From Micromonospora sp. Llam0 (GTDB lineage Bacteria > Actinomycetota > Actinomycetes > Mycobacteriales > Micromonosporaceae): a stretch of DNA of 64,000 nucleotides. Location of the stretch: assembly GCF_003751085.1 (NCBI RefSeq), contig NZ_RJJY01000001.1, forward strand, positions 2,852,001 through 2,916,000. The letters run 5' to 3'. A program made the position numbers and the translations under genes. The notes under the pieces were generated by a model. That model was given only the letters and a program-made list of their open reading frames with translations. It searched no databases and was not told the origin of the DNA. Shown one piece after another: positions 8,584 to 16,024 of this stretch (position 1 is its first letter; each line of letters begins with the position of its first letter).

Positions 8584-8800
8584 TTGACTTCCTCCCCGCC
8601 CTAAGGGACGGGGATTCCCTGGGTCGCCCCAGGGGGTTCCTGTTTCACCGACGACCGCCCCGTCCGAGAGGAGGACTCCCGGTGAGGTCTTACACCGCCT
8701 CCACAGGCAATCACGGAGAGCCCCTCCGCGAGAATGTTGCGGGCCGCGTTCACGTCCCGGTCATGGGCCTGCCCGCACCGGCAGGTCCACGACCGGACCG
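8584..8800 (-). ncRNA. Candidate omegaRNA (reRNA) of TnpB copy 1
   Basis: In characterised TnpB systems the guide RNA overlaps the 3' end of tnpB and the right end of the element, and the guide is the flanking DNA beyond that end. Here the tnpB tail and right end hold two clear hairpins in RNA sense: CCCTGGGGCGACCCAGGG-type (8618-8635) and CCCCGTCCCTTAGGGCGGGG (about 8592-8611). The predicted guide would start at 8583 and run towards lower coordinates (GTTCACCCTCACCGG...), that is, into the interrupted antiporter gene. The 5' boundary is a guess. Confidence 0.45.
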
Positions 8801-9812
8801 CCAACGGCATCCGCTCGGCCAGTACGCCACACGCGGAGCACAGTCGGGTCGACGGGAACCAGCGGTCCACGACCACCAGATCGCGGCCGTACCAGTCGGT
8901 CTTGTAGGTCAGCATGCTGCGGAACCGCCGCCAGCCCGCATCCGAGACGGCGCGGGCCAGACTGTGATTGGCCATCATGTTGCGGACGGTCAGGTCCTCG
9001 ATCACGATCGTTTGGTTTTCACGAACGAGCCGAGTGGTCAACTTGTGCAGGTGATCGCGGCGGCGGTCGGCGATCCGGGCATGAACCCGGGCCACCGCCA
9101 ACCGGGCCTTGGCCCGGTTCGCCGAACCTCGGGCCTTGCGCGCGAGGTTCCGCTGGGCCCGGGCCAGCCGATCGCGGTCGCGGCGTTCGTGCTTCGGGTT
9201 GGGGATCTTCTCCCCGGTGGACAGGGTGAACAGGCTGTCGAGGCCGGCGTCGACCCCCACCACGGCACCCGACGCCGGGGCCGGTTCGATCCGGTCGTCG
9301 CAGAGCAGGGACACGAACCAGCGGCCCGCCGGGTCCTGCGACACGGTCACCGTCGACGGCGCCGCACCCTCCGGCAACGGTCGGGACCAGACGATGTCCA
9401 ACGGATCGGACATCTTCGCCAGGGTCAGCCGACCGTCGCGCCACCGGAACGCGCTGGCGGTGTACTCCGCCGACCGACGCGACCGCTTCCTCGACTTGAA
9501 CGTCGGATACCGGGCCCGTCTGGCCCAGAAGTTGGTGAACGCGGTCTGCAGGTGCCGCAGCGCCTGCTGCAGAGGGACGCAGGAGACGTCGTTGAGGAAC
9601 GCGAGGTCGTCGGTCTTCTTCCACGCGGTGAGCATCGCCGACGTCGCGTTGTAGGTGATCCGTTGCCGGTGTTGGGTCCACGCCTCGGTGCGGGCGGCCA
9701 GGGCCATGTTGTAGACCAGCCGGACACAGCCGAACGTCCGGGCGAGCTCGGCGGCCTGCCCGGGGGTGGGGTAGAAGCGGTACCTGAACGCCCGCTTCAC
9801 GGTCCGGGACAC
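8601..9812 (-). CDS. tnpB: TnpB RNA-guided nuclease, copy 1
   Basis: A 403-residue OrfB/TnpB protein with an N-terminal OrfB_IS605 domain starting RAFRYRFYPTPGQ. The RuvC-like catalytic triad is complete: Asp188 in VVGVDAG, Glu272 in IVIEDL and Asp353 in DRDVNAARNI. A zinc-ribbon lies between the last two (C325, C328, C344, C346). Family members cut DNA next to a transposon-specific motif under RNA guidance and help retain the element at its site. GTG 9810-9812 starts both this copy and copy 2. The two proteins differ at about eight residues, mostly between positions 40 and 100. Because all catalytic residues are intact, both may be active. Confidence 0.93.
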   Translation of the reverse strand: MSRTVKRAFRYRFYPTPGQAAELARTFGCVRLVYNMALAARTEAWTQHRQRITYNATSAMLTAWKKTDDLAFLNDVSCVPLQQALRHLQTAFTNFWARRARYPTFKSRKRSRRSAEYTASAFRWRDGRLTLAKMSDPLDIVWSRPLPEGAAPSTVTVSQDPAGRWFVSLLCDDRIEPAPASGAVVGVDAGLDSLFTLSTGEKIPNPKHERRDRDRLARAQRNLARKARGSANRAKARLAVARVHARIADRRRDHLHKLTTRLVRENQTIVIEDLTVRNMMANHSLARAVSDAGWRRFRSMLTYKTDWYGRDLVVVDRWFPSTRLCSACGVLAERMPLAVRSWTCRCGQAHDRDVNAARNILAEGLSVIACGGGVRPHRESSSRTGRSSVKQEPPGATQGIPVP

Positions 9813-9966
9813 AGTCCACAGTCTAGCGATTCGGTCGTGAGCCGTGGGGTTGCGTGTGGGGTGGACGCCGATCCGCCTTGGCGGCGGATCGGCTTTGCCT
9901 GCCCTGCTCCGCAGGGGTTCCGTTTCCTCCCCGGCCTGAAGGCCGGAGTATCCACGGAAGGACTCT

Positions 9967-9974
9967 GATGACCG
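9967..9974 (-). other. Insertion-site/TAM candidate next to TnpB copy 1
   Basis: In tnpB orientation the 8 nt immediately before the element are CGGTCATC, identical to those before copy 2 (46159-46166), while bases further out differ completely (CTCC versus TGGT). In both places these bases are part of the host reading frame (antiporter PVI, PaaX SVI). They are therefore target rather than element sequence and are the best candidate for the TnpB target-adjacent motif. Confidence 0.55.
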
Positions 9975-10455
9975 GGAGCAGCAGGCGGCCGAGCCGGCCC
10001 AGTTGGTGGCTCACCCGCGCCCAGGCCCCGTCGCCGGGAAGGGCGAAGCCCACCAGGACAGCCCCGAAGATCTCGGTGAGACCGAGCCCTCTGGTGGTCT
10101 GCGAAGCGGCATAGGCGATGACAGCGACCAAGATCATGGCCGCGTACGGGTACCGGCTCGCCAGCGTTTCGAGTGCCTTGGTCCGGGCGATCCACCGGAC
10201 CGCCAGCACCGCTGGAATACCGCAGAGGAGTACGGTCACCGCTTTGACGGCACCATCCTGTCCGGTGGCGAGACCGATAGCGACGGCCAGCACCACCCAG
10301 GTGACAGCGTCGATGGCCACGGCTGAGGTCATGGCGAGCCGGCCGATCCTGGTGTTCTCCATCCGCCGGTCCCGCAGGATGCCCGCGAGCACCGGGACCG
10401 CCGTGACCGCCAGCGAGACAGCCAGCATCAGTGTCAACGCCGCAGGCGACGCCTC
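9967..10455 (-). pseudogene. Middle fragment of the cation/proton antiporter
   Basis: The central membrane part of the CPA2 exchanger, lying between the IS110 element and TnpB copy 1. It reads ASPAALTLMLAVSLAVTAVPVLAGILRDRRM, a long helical stretch AVAIDAVTWVVLAVAIGLATG with the conserved acidic ion-site region (AIDAVTW), and ends LGRLGRLLLPVI at the TnpB target. The order and strand match the N-terminal piece (11931-12307) and the C-terminal piece (8226-8583), so all three were one gene. The boundary with the IS110 element is uncertain by about 15 bp. Confidence 0.8.
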
Positions 10456-10474
10456 TCTCTCCCCGTTACCTTTT

Positions 10475-10640
10475 TGATCGTCCCCAGCCGGGGACGGCTC
10501 GGTCGCCCGGCTCGGTATGACTGAATGCCCCTGTCGTACGCATGATCCGGGGGGTGTTGTCGCCGAGCCGGGTGGCGTCGGCGGACCGCTGATAGGGACC
10601 CGGCCACCCCGTCCGTGGGGTAGGTCTCTCCGTAACGTGG
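10475..10640 (+). ncRNA. Candidate bridge RNA of the IS110 element
   Basis: IS110-group elements transcribe a structured bridge RNA from the non-coding end upstream of the transposase; it pairs separately with target and donor DNA. The left end here has a matching architecture: a short 5' hairpin (TCCCC 10481-10485 with GGGGA 10490-10494), then a 10-bp perfect stem (CCCGGCTCGG 10506-10515 with CCGAGCCGGG 10562-10571) enclosing a 46-nt loop, then a third hairpin ACCCC-gtccgt-GGGGT near 10605-10622. RNA limits and loop assignment are estimates; transcription is not shown. Confidence 0.5.
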
Positions 10641-10703
10641 ATGCCGGCAGTCCGACGCTATGACCGGCGGCCGAGCCAGGCCATCGCCGTGAGGAGGCAA
10701 GCT

Positions 10704-11909
10704 GTGCACGACGGGTTCGGCGTCTTCATCGGACTCGACGTCGGCAAGGAAGGACACCACGCGGTCGCGTTGAACCGCGACGGCAAACGGCTGCACGACG
10801 CGACCCTGCCCAACACCGAAGCCGGGCTGCGGAAACTGTTCGACAAACTCGCCCGGCACGGCCGGATCCTGGCCGTGGTCGACCAGCCCGCCTCAATCGG
10901 CGCGCTACCCGTCGCGGTCGCCCGCGCCTGCGGCCACCAGGTGGCCTACCTACCCGGTCTGGTCATGCGCCGGCTGGCCGACCTGCACCCCGGCACCGCG
11001 AAGACCGACGCCCGCGACGCGTACGTCATCGCCGACGCCGCCCGTACCCTGCCTCACACCCTGCGTCGGGTCGACACCGGCGATGAGGCCCTGGCAGAGC
11101 TGGAGGTGATGGTCGGCTATGACGACGACCTCGCCGGCGAGGTCACCCGCGTGGGCAACCGCATCCGGGGCCTGCTCACCCAGATCCACCCACCCCTGGA
11201 ACGTGTTCTGGGACCGAAACTGCAGCACCCCGCCGTCCTGGAGGCCATCTCGCGGTGCGGCGGACCCACCGGGCTACGCAGGGCCGGCCGGGCGAAACTC
11301 ACCGAGATCGTCAAGGCCCGCGCGCCACGCATGGGTGCCCGCCTGGTCGAACAGATCTTCACCGCGCTCGACGCGCAGACCGTCGTGGTCCCCGGCACCA
11401 CCGCCGCCGAAACCGTCCTTCCCCGACTCGCCGACAGCCTGCGTGACCTGCTGCGCCAACGCGACCAGGTCGCCGAACAGGTCGAGGGGATGCTTGATGC
11501 GCACCCTCTCGCCCCGGTCCTGACCTCGATGCCCGGCATCGGCGTCAGGACCGCGGCCCGCATTCTGCTCGAAGTCGGCGACGGCAGCTCGTTCCCCACC
11601 GCCGGCCACCTGGCCGCCTACGCCGGTCTGGCCCCGGTCACCCGCCGCTCCGGCACCAGCATCCGTGGTGAACACCCGCCCAAGGGCGGCAACAAGCAGC
11701 TGAAACGCGCGTTCTTCCTGTCCGCGTTCGCCGCCCTGGCAGACCCGCTCAGCCGCGCCTACTACGACCGCAAACGCGCTGAGGGCAAGAAGCACAACGC
11801 CGCCCTTATCTGCCTCGCCCGCCGCCGCGTCGACGTCCTCCACGCCATGCTCCGCACCCAACGGCCATACCAGCCCACACCGGCGGACGAACCCCGCCTC
11901 GCTGCTTGA
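10704..11909 (+). CDS. IS110-family transposase/recombinase
   Basis: A 401-residue recombinase. The N-terminal RuvC-like domain shows Asp12 in FIGLDVGK, Asp60 in AVVDQPAS and the pair Asp102/Asp105 in KTDARDAY. The second acidic position is Glu in IS621 but Asp here. The C-terminal transposase_20 domain contains the helix-hairpin-helix-like SMPGIGVRTAARILLEVGD and the serine-bearing APVTRRSGTS. GTG 10704 is preceded by GAGGAGG (10691-10697), a much better start than the in-frame ATG 63 nt upstream, which would lie in the bridge-RNA region. The gene is full length and may be active. Confidence 0.92.
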   Translation: MHDGFGVFIGLDVGKEGHHAVALNRDGKRLHDATLPNTEAGLRKLFDKLARHGRILAVVDQPASIGALPVAVARACGHQVAYLPGLVMRRLADLHPGTAKTDARDAYVIADAARTLPHTLRRVDTGDEALAELEVMVGYDDDLAGEVTRVGNRIRGLLTQIHPPLERVLGPKLQHPAVLEAISRCGGPTGLRRAGRAKLTEIVKARAPRMGARLVEQIFTALDAQTVVVPGTTAAETVLPRLADSLRDLLRQRDQVAEQVEGMLDAHPLAPVLTSMPGIGVRTAARILLEVGDGSSFPTAGHLAAYAGLAPVTRRSGTSIRGEHPPKGGNKQLKRAFFLSAFAALADPLSRAYYDRKRAEGKKHNAALICLARRRVDVLHAMLRTQRPYQPTPADEPRLAA

Positions 11910-11930
11910 CACAACCCATAGGGACACCCC

Positions 11931-12307
11931 CCCCCACAGGTCGGCGCCGCCCACCGTCAACACCCAGGCCGCGAGCAGTACGCCGGACACCATGGCCGGT
12001 AGGGTGGACCCCGCCGACAACCAGGCCACGGCTCGACCGGAGAGCCGTTCGCCACCCTGCCGAATGCCATGGGCGACGCTCACCAGAAACAGGGCGAGAC
12101 CGAAGTGCCCCAGAAACTCGAGCACCTCCCGCCCCTGCGGTCTCCGGCGCGCCCCAGCCCACCTGTGACGCCCAGCAACAGGCAGACGGTGATCTCAAGG
12201 ACGATCTCCGGCTGCTTGAGCCTCCCCGCCAGCCAGCGCCCCACCGCCGCCGTAACCAGCACGCCGGCCAGAACGAGCGCCAGCGTGCCGGCTATGAGCG
12301 CGTCCAA
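11931..12307 (-). pseudogene. N-terminal fragment of the cation/proton antiporter, frameshifted
   Basis: The start of the CPA2 exchanger. TTG 12305-12307 opens MDALIAGTLALVLAGVLVTAAVGRWLAG, followed by KQPEIVLEITVCLLLGVTGG. The frame then shifts between about 12125 and 12150, and the expected continuation REVLEFLGHFGLALFLVSVAHGIRQGG is found in another frame, running to GGADLWG where the IS110 element interrupts it. The gene thus carries a frameshift as well as two insertions, so it is not functional. Confidence 0.75.
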
Positions 12308-12350
12308 CCGCGCCTCCCTATCGGAGCGTCGACTGTTTCCGACTCACTTC

Positions 12351-13469
12351 TCAGCGCCCGGACGCGAGGGCCGACCGCCACTTCTCGGCCGCGGTCAACG
12401 GGACGGGTGCGGGGCGTTCGACCGCCGTCGTCAGCTCGACCCGCCGGCCCTCGGCAGCCGACCGGAGCAGGGCGGTCATGATGTCGAGTACGTGCAGCCC
12501 CATCTCACCGCTGGCCCGTGGTGGGCGCATCTCGTCGGACCGGACCAGGTCGATCAGGCCGACCCCACGGGAGGCGGCGACGTAGCCCGCCTGCGGTTCG
12601 AGGGAGCGCCAGCCGGGGCCGTCCAGCGCGAGGTGGCGGACCTCGCCGTCGAAGGTGTTCGGATCGGGTACGGCGAGGGTGCCGTCCTCCCCCTGCACCT
12701 CGATCGGCGCGGCCGTGGTCGCGACACCGTCGAAGCTGGTCGTGAGGGTGGTCAGGGCGCCGCCCGCGTGTTCCAGCACCCCGGTCACGTGGGTCGGCAC
12801 CTCGACCGGGATCCGCTGCCCGAGGCGGGGGCCCGAGCCGATGACCCGGACATCGCGCAGTTGGCTGGCCGCCCCGATCACCGCACGGACCGGCCCGAGC
12901 AGGTGGACCAGCGCCGAGATGTAGTACGGCCCCATGTCCATGAGCGGGCCGCCGCCCGGTGCGTAGTAGAAGTCGGGGTCAGGGTGCCAGCGCTCATGTC
13001 CCGGGGTGACCATGACGGCCGACGCGCAGAGCGGGCGCCCGATCAGTCCACCGTCGATCGCCGCCCGGGCGGTCTGCGTACCGGTGCCCAGGACGGTGTC
13101 CGGCGCGCAACCGACGCGGACTCCAGCCGACGCCGCCCGGTCGATGATCGACCGGCCCTGCGGAAACGTGACGGTGAGCGGCTTCTCGACGTAGACGTTG
13201 CGGCCGGCGTCGATCGCCGCGCCGCATATCTCGGCGTGCGCCGCCGGGATCGTGAGGTTGAGCACCGTCGCCACGTCGGGGTGATGGAGCAGTCGCTCGA
13301 CGCTCACCGCCTCGGCACCGGGAATCGCGGCGGCGGCTGCGACGGCTCGGGCCGCGTCCAGGTCGGCCACCGCGACGACCCGCACCGTGGGGTGGTTGGC
13401 GAGCGTGTTCAGGTACGCCCGGGAGATGACCCCGAGACCTACGACGCCGACGCCGTGCGGGTCGCCCAC
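12351..13469 (-). CDS. Gfo/Idh/MocA-family NAD(P)-dependent oxidoreductase
   Basis: A 372-residue predicted sugar or cyclitol dehydrogenase. The N-terminal Rossmann fold opens VGVVGLGVISRAYLNTLA. The family signature is NVYVEKPLTV (Lys-Pro of the active site), and the C-terminal alpha/beta domain contains GGGPLMDMGPYYISALVHLLGP. I chose GTG 13467-13469 because the Rossmann fold starts a few residues later and GGGGGA lies just before it; its first 31 nt overlap the end of the ThuA-like gene. Oxidoreductase plus ThuA-like protein is a recurring pair in actinomycete glycoside and sugar-acid metabolism. The substrate is unknown. Confidence 0.88.
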   Translation of the reverse strand: MGDPHGVGVVGLGVISRAYLNTLANHPTVRVVAVADLDAARAVAAAAAIPGAEAVSVERLLHHPDVATVLNLTIPAAHAEICGAAIDAGRNVYVEKPLTVTFPQGRSIIDRAASAGVRVGCAPDTVLGTGTQTARAAIDGGLIGRPLCASAVMVTPGHERWHPDPDFYYAPGGGPLMDMGPYYISALVHLLGPVRAVIGAASQLRDVRVIGSGPRLGQRIPVEVPTHVTGVLEHAGGALTTLTTSFDGVATTAAPIEVQGEDGTLAVPDPNTFDGEVRHLALDGPGWRSLEPQAGYVAASRGVGLIDLVRSDEMRPPRASGEMGLHVLDIMTALLRSAAEGRRVELTTAVERPAPVPLTAAEKWRSALASGR

Positions 13470-14149
13470 ACCATCCCCCTCTCGATGACGGTTCGGACAC
13501 CCGGGTGCTCCAGCACGTCGAGGCTGTGTCCCGGAGTCGTCACGACGATCCGCCCGGCCCCCCAGTTTCGGGTCCAGATCGCCGGCGAGGTGACCGGCCG
13601 GTGCCACGGGTGCCATGCCTGCCTCGGATGGGTGGTGGTGGCCAGCACGTCGATCAGGTCGTCGTGCAGCACCCAGTACTGCTCGGTGACCAGGTCGAAG
13701 TCGGCGATCCCGGCGGTGATCGGATGTTCCCGACCGAGGTCGGTGATGGTGACCGAGTGGGGCAGGAAGTTGTCCTTCTCCGTGCCGCTGCGTTCACACG
13801 GCTCGATGCCCGGGTGGGTGACGAACTGGCCGCCCACCAGGTGCAGGTAGTCCGAGCAGGCGCGGAACGAGTCGACGATGCCGCCGTGCCAGCCGGTGAG
13901 GCCCGTCCCGGCCGCGATCGCCGAAGCCAGACCTGCCACCTGCTCCCCGGTGATCTGCGACATCGTCACGCACTGCACGATAAGGTCGGTGCCGGCCAGT
14001 TCGGTGGCGTCGGCGTAGATTTCCGTCGACCCTTCCACCCGTACCGTGTATCCGCCGCGTTCGAGGAACGGGATGAACAGCTCCGTCGCCTCGACCGGCC
14101 GGTGCCCTTCCCACCCGCCTCGGACCACAAGGGCTCTCCGCAGCGCCAC
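13439..14149 (-). CDS. ThuA-like domain protein
   Basis: A 236-residue protein of the ThuA (trehalose utilisation-like) family, a class I glutamine-amidotransferase-type fold. Typical motifs are ALVVRGGWEGHRPVEATELFIPFLERGGY at the start, GTGLTGWHGGIVDSFR in the middle, and QYWVLHDDLIDVLATT plus VTSPAIWTRNWGAGRIVVTTPGHS near the end. Family members accompany sugar oxidoreductases and seem to act on glycosides or their 3-keto forms. It is upstream of, and overlaps, the Gfo/Idh/MocA gene, so the two are co-translated. Confidence 0.88.
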   Translation of the reverse strand: MALRRALVVRGGWEGHRPVEATELFIPFLERGGYTVRVEGSTEIYADATELAGTDLIVQCVTMSQITGEQVAGLASAIAAGTGLTGWHGGIVDSFRACSDYLHLVGGQFVTHPGIEPCERSGTEKDNFLPHSVTITDLGREHPITAGIADFDLVTEQYWVLHDDLIDVLATTTHPRQAWHPWHRPVTSPAIWTRNWGAGRIVVTTPGHSLDVLEHPGVRTVIERGMVWATRTASAS

Positions 14150-14496
14150 GCCTGACTCCCTCCCCCGGTCCGTCGCCTGCTGGCCTCCGCTGCCGCCGGC
14201 CGACGCCCGCAGCTTCCGATCATCGACAACCGTACCCGATCAGGGCCGACCGGACCCGCGGCGCGAACTCCCAATCGGCGCGCTCAACCCGACCTCGGCG
14301 CTGCTGGTCCAACGGCAGCACCCAGTCACTGGACCAGGTGGCTGCCGGACGGCGTCAGGGCCATGTTCGCCGAGCGGAGTCGGTCACTCGCAGCAGAACC
14401 GACACGACGAGCCTGCGGGTACGCCACCGTCTTCCTTGGTTCCACGCGGAACCGGTTACTGACGCTTCGGTTGCCCCAGTGGGGCGCAGCGAGTGC
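14150..14496. other. Gene-free stretch between ThuA-like and secreted-protein genes
   Basis: A 347-nt stretch between two minus-strand genes. Its upper part holds the terminator-like hairpins listed separately at 14438-14485; the rest should contain the promoter of the ThuA/oxidoreductase pair. I saw no convincing ORF, repeat or operator in it. Confidence 0.5.
14438..14485 (-). terminator. Two hairpins after the secreted protein gene
   Basis: Just past the stop of the 14497-15543 gene are GCCCC-agt-GGGGC (14473-14485) and GGTTCC-acgc-GGAACC (14438-14453). Both are perfect short stems without a clear T-tract, as is common for GC-rich actinomycete terminators. They lie between that gene and the ThuA-like gene on the same strand. 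Confidence 0.4.
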
Positions 14497-15543
14497 CTAC
14501 TGGCTGGGGACGGTCATGTCGAAGTCGATGATGACCTCTGAACGACCAACCCAGACCAACCTCGCCTCACGGAAGACGTCGCCGCTCGGATGCCAACGGC
14601 TAAGACCAAAGCCGCAGTCGCAGCGCAGTTTGATTGCCTGACCGGGCAGCACTTGCAACTGGTAGGTGTCACCGACGTAATCCACACCAGAGACGTCACC
14701 GGTAACCGCGTTGAAGGCAATCACCGGGCTGTAGCTGGGCAGTTCGTCGACCACAACGTTGCCGCGCACCACGGTCGCGCCGCGCAACGGCTGGTCCAAT
14801 GTGCTGCTGCCGCCCGCCCGCACCGGCACCGTCCGGGCAAGTCGGGCGTTACCGACCCCGCCGGACCACTGGGTCGCGATCTGCGGACCGGAGAACTGTA
14901 GCGCCCAGTCGTACGGTCCGAGCCTACCGACCGTGTAGCGGCCGACGGCGTCAGTGATCGCCACATCCGGGGTGTACTTCGGATGCGGCACCATGGGGAC
15001 CAGCCCGACGTACACGCCGGCCACCGGCCGGCCGGTGGCTGCGGCAGTGACGGTGCCGGTGATCTCGCCCGGCGGATCGAGTCGGATCTGTGGCGCGGAG
15101 GTCACGGCACCGGCCCGGACCCGGATCACGGCGGCACGATGCCGTTGCCCGGTGCCACCATGCGTCCCGACCCATTGCAGCCCGTGCCGCTGCTCGTCGT
15201 ACGGCGGGCTGACGAAGAGCTGGTAGCGGCCCGGTTCGACACCGTCCGCGAGGAGTGTGCCGTCCGCAGCAGCACAGTGACTACCCCGGCCGAGCTGCAG
15301 GTCGCCGAGATCGATCAAGGTGTACCGGTCGCGTTCCATCGGCACGAATCGGACGCACGCGCGGGCGGGCAGGCCGGTGACGGCGTCGCGAACGGTGGTG
15401 CTCACCACTCCCGATTCGGCCGTAGCGCCCCGGTCAGGGGCCTGGTCCGCAGCAGACACGGTGGACGCGCCGGTGGCGAACACGGGTGACACGAGCAGCA
15501 GGACGGCGAACCGGAGACCGGACCGGGTCAACAATCCGTACAT
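14497..15543 (-). CDS. Secreted protein with carboxypeptidase-regulatory-like repeats
   Basis: A 348-residue predicted exported protein. A signal peptide is clear: LLTRSGLRFAVLLLVSPVF then ATGASTVSAADQ, with likely cleavage after VSA. The mature part has at least two beta-sandwich units of the carboxypeptidase-regulatory (transthyretin-like) type. These are seen as STTVRDAVTGLPARACVRFVP...DGVEPGRYQLFVSPP (about residues 48-115) and GEITGTVTAAATGRPVAGVYVGLVP...DAVGRYTVGRLGPY (about 160-215). No catalytic domain is visible. It could be a cell-surface or adhesive protein. The upstream region is AT-richer than its surroundings. Confidence 0.75.
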   Translation of the reverse strand: MYGLLTRSGLRFAVLLLVSPVFATGASTVSAADQAPDRGATAESGVVSTTVRDAVTGLPARACVRFVPMERDRYTLIDLGDLQLGRGSHCAAADGTLLADGVEPGRYQLFVSPPYDEQRHGLQWVGTHGGTGQRHRAAVIRVRAGAVTSAPQIRLDPPGEITGTVTAAATGRPVAGVYVGLVPMVPHPKYTPDVAITDAVGRYTVGRLGPYDWALQFSGPQIATQWSGGVGNARLARTVPVRAGGSSTLDQPLRGATVVRGNVVVDELPSYSPVIAFNAVTGDVSGVDYVGDTYQLQVLPGQAIKLRCDCGFGLSRWHPSGDVFREARLVWVGRSEVIIDFDMTVPSQ

Positions 15544-15644
15544 GATGGACTCCTAGTCACGATGGCGCCCGACCGTACCCGCTGCCACCAGAAGCGCATT
15601 GTCGGATCTAGGAACGAGTTCACCATCCACAACAACCGACACAA

Positions 15645-15667
15645 CGCCTCGGCGGACCGTCGCGAAG
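15645..15667 (+). repeat. Direct repeat, copy A
   Basis: The first copy of a 23-bp imperfect direct repeat whose core is CGCCTCGGCGGACCGTCGCG; copy B at 15919-15941 matches it at 21 of 23 positions. Both lie upstream of the SARP gene. SARP proteins bind direct repeats, but the 274-bp spacing is too long for one binding unit, so each copy would be a separate site or the result of a local duplication. Confidence 0.5.
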
Positions 15668-15918
15668 TGACCTTCGGGCACGCCTGGACCATCGAGTGCG
15701 ACCTCTACTTGAAATACGGCCACCCGTACAGGAATGAAACCACCAGCCAGAAAAGATCATTTATAGTTAATTGACAGCGGTTATCTCCATACTGACGTCC
15801 ACCCATCACGCAAAAGTGCCCGATGCCACACCGCCGGTTGCGATCACGCCATGGAGGCAAGCGATTACAAGTGATAGACTTTCGTGAATCAGCTGGATTT
15901 TCTCATTATTGGCCGTAG

Positions 15919-15941
15919 CGCCTCGTCGGACCGCCGCGAAG
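15919..15941 (+). repeat. Direct repeat, copy B
   Basis: The second copy of the 23-bp repeat (core CGCCTCGTCGGACCGCCGCG), ending 83 nt before the SARP start codon, within normal reach of its promoter. It differs from copy A at two positions. Confidence 0.5.
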
Positions 15942-16024
15942 GAGTGGTCAAGACCATTCACTCCCATGGAATGACGCGTCAATGACACCGCAGAAGAACC
16001 GGAGTGACTACCGGAGGTAACAGC

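Larger units (their letters stand above)
8584..9966 (-). mobile_element. Solitary TnpB (IS200/IS605-superfamily) element, copy 1
   Basis: About 1383 bp, carrying only tnpB and no Y1 transposase, so it is an IS1341-like element that would need a transposase in trans. Ends were deduced by comparison with copy 2 (44775-46158). In tnpB orientation the left end follows CGGTCATC and starts near TCCTTCCGTGGATACTCCGG, with a subterminal hairpin CCGGCCTTCAGGCCGG. The right end has a hairpin (CCCCGTCCCTTAGGGCGGGG) then GGAAGTCAA. A terminal TCAA resembles the right cleavage site of characterised IS605-group elements. There is no target duplication. Removing the element joins the antiporter pieces in frame (LLLPV-[I/M]-FTLTG). 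Confidence 0.85.
10455..11930 (+). mobile_element. IS110-family insertion sequence in the antiporter gene
   Basis: A roughly 1.48-kb element encoding one DEDD-type transposase, inserted between the N-terminal and middle parts of the antiporter on the opposite strand. The long non-coding left end (about 250 nt before the transposase) and short right end (about 20 nt after its stop) have the usual IS110-group layout. Family members leave at most a 2-bp core rather than a normal target duplication and have no clear terminal inverted repeats. The exact ends were therefore set from where the antiporter frame stops, and are good to about 15 bp on each side. Confidence 0.75.
15544..16024. promoter_or_regulatory. 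AT-richer intergenic region upstream of the SARP gene
   Basis: A 481-nt gene-free region shared by the divergent secreted-protein gene and the SARP regulator. It is noticeably less GC-rich than its surroundings, especially about 15720-15910. It contains a 23-bp imperfect direct repeat (15645-15667 and 15919-15941), and GGAGG (16013-16017) is the RBS of the SARP gene. A 70-codon frame at 15562-15774 has non-coding composition, and I do not call it a gene. Confidence 0.45.

Noticed and set aside
8584..9966. Possible Y1 (TnpA) transposase partner for the TnpB elements
   Set aside because: No HUH-motif ORF lies in either element or its flanks; both copies are solitary tnpB elements.
15562..15774. 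A 70-codon plus-strand frame upstream of the SARP gene
   Set aside because: It has no RBS, non-coding codon composition and an AT-rich setting. I judged it non-coding.
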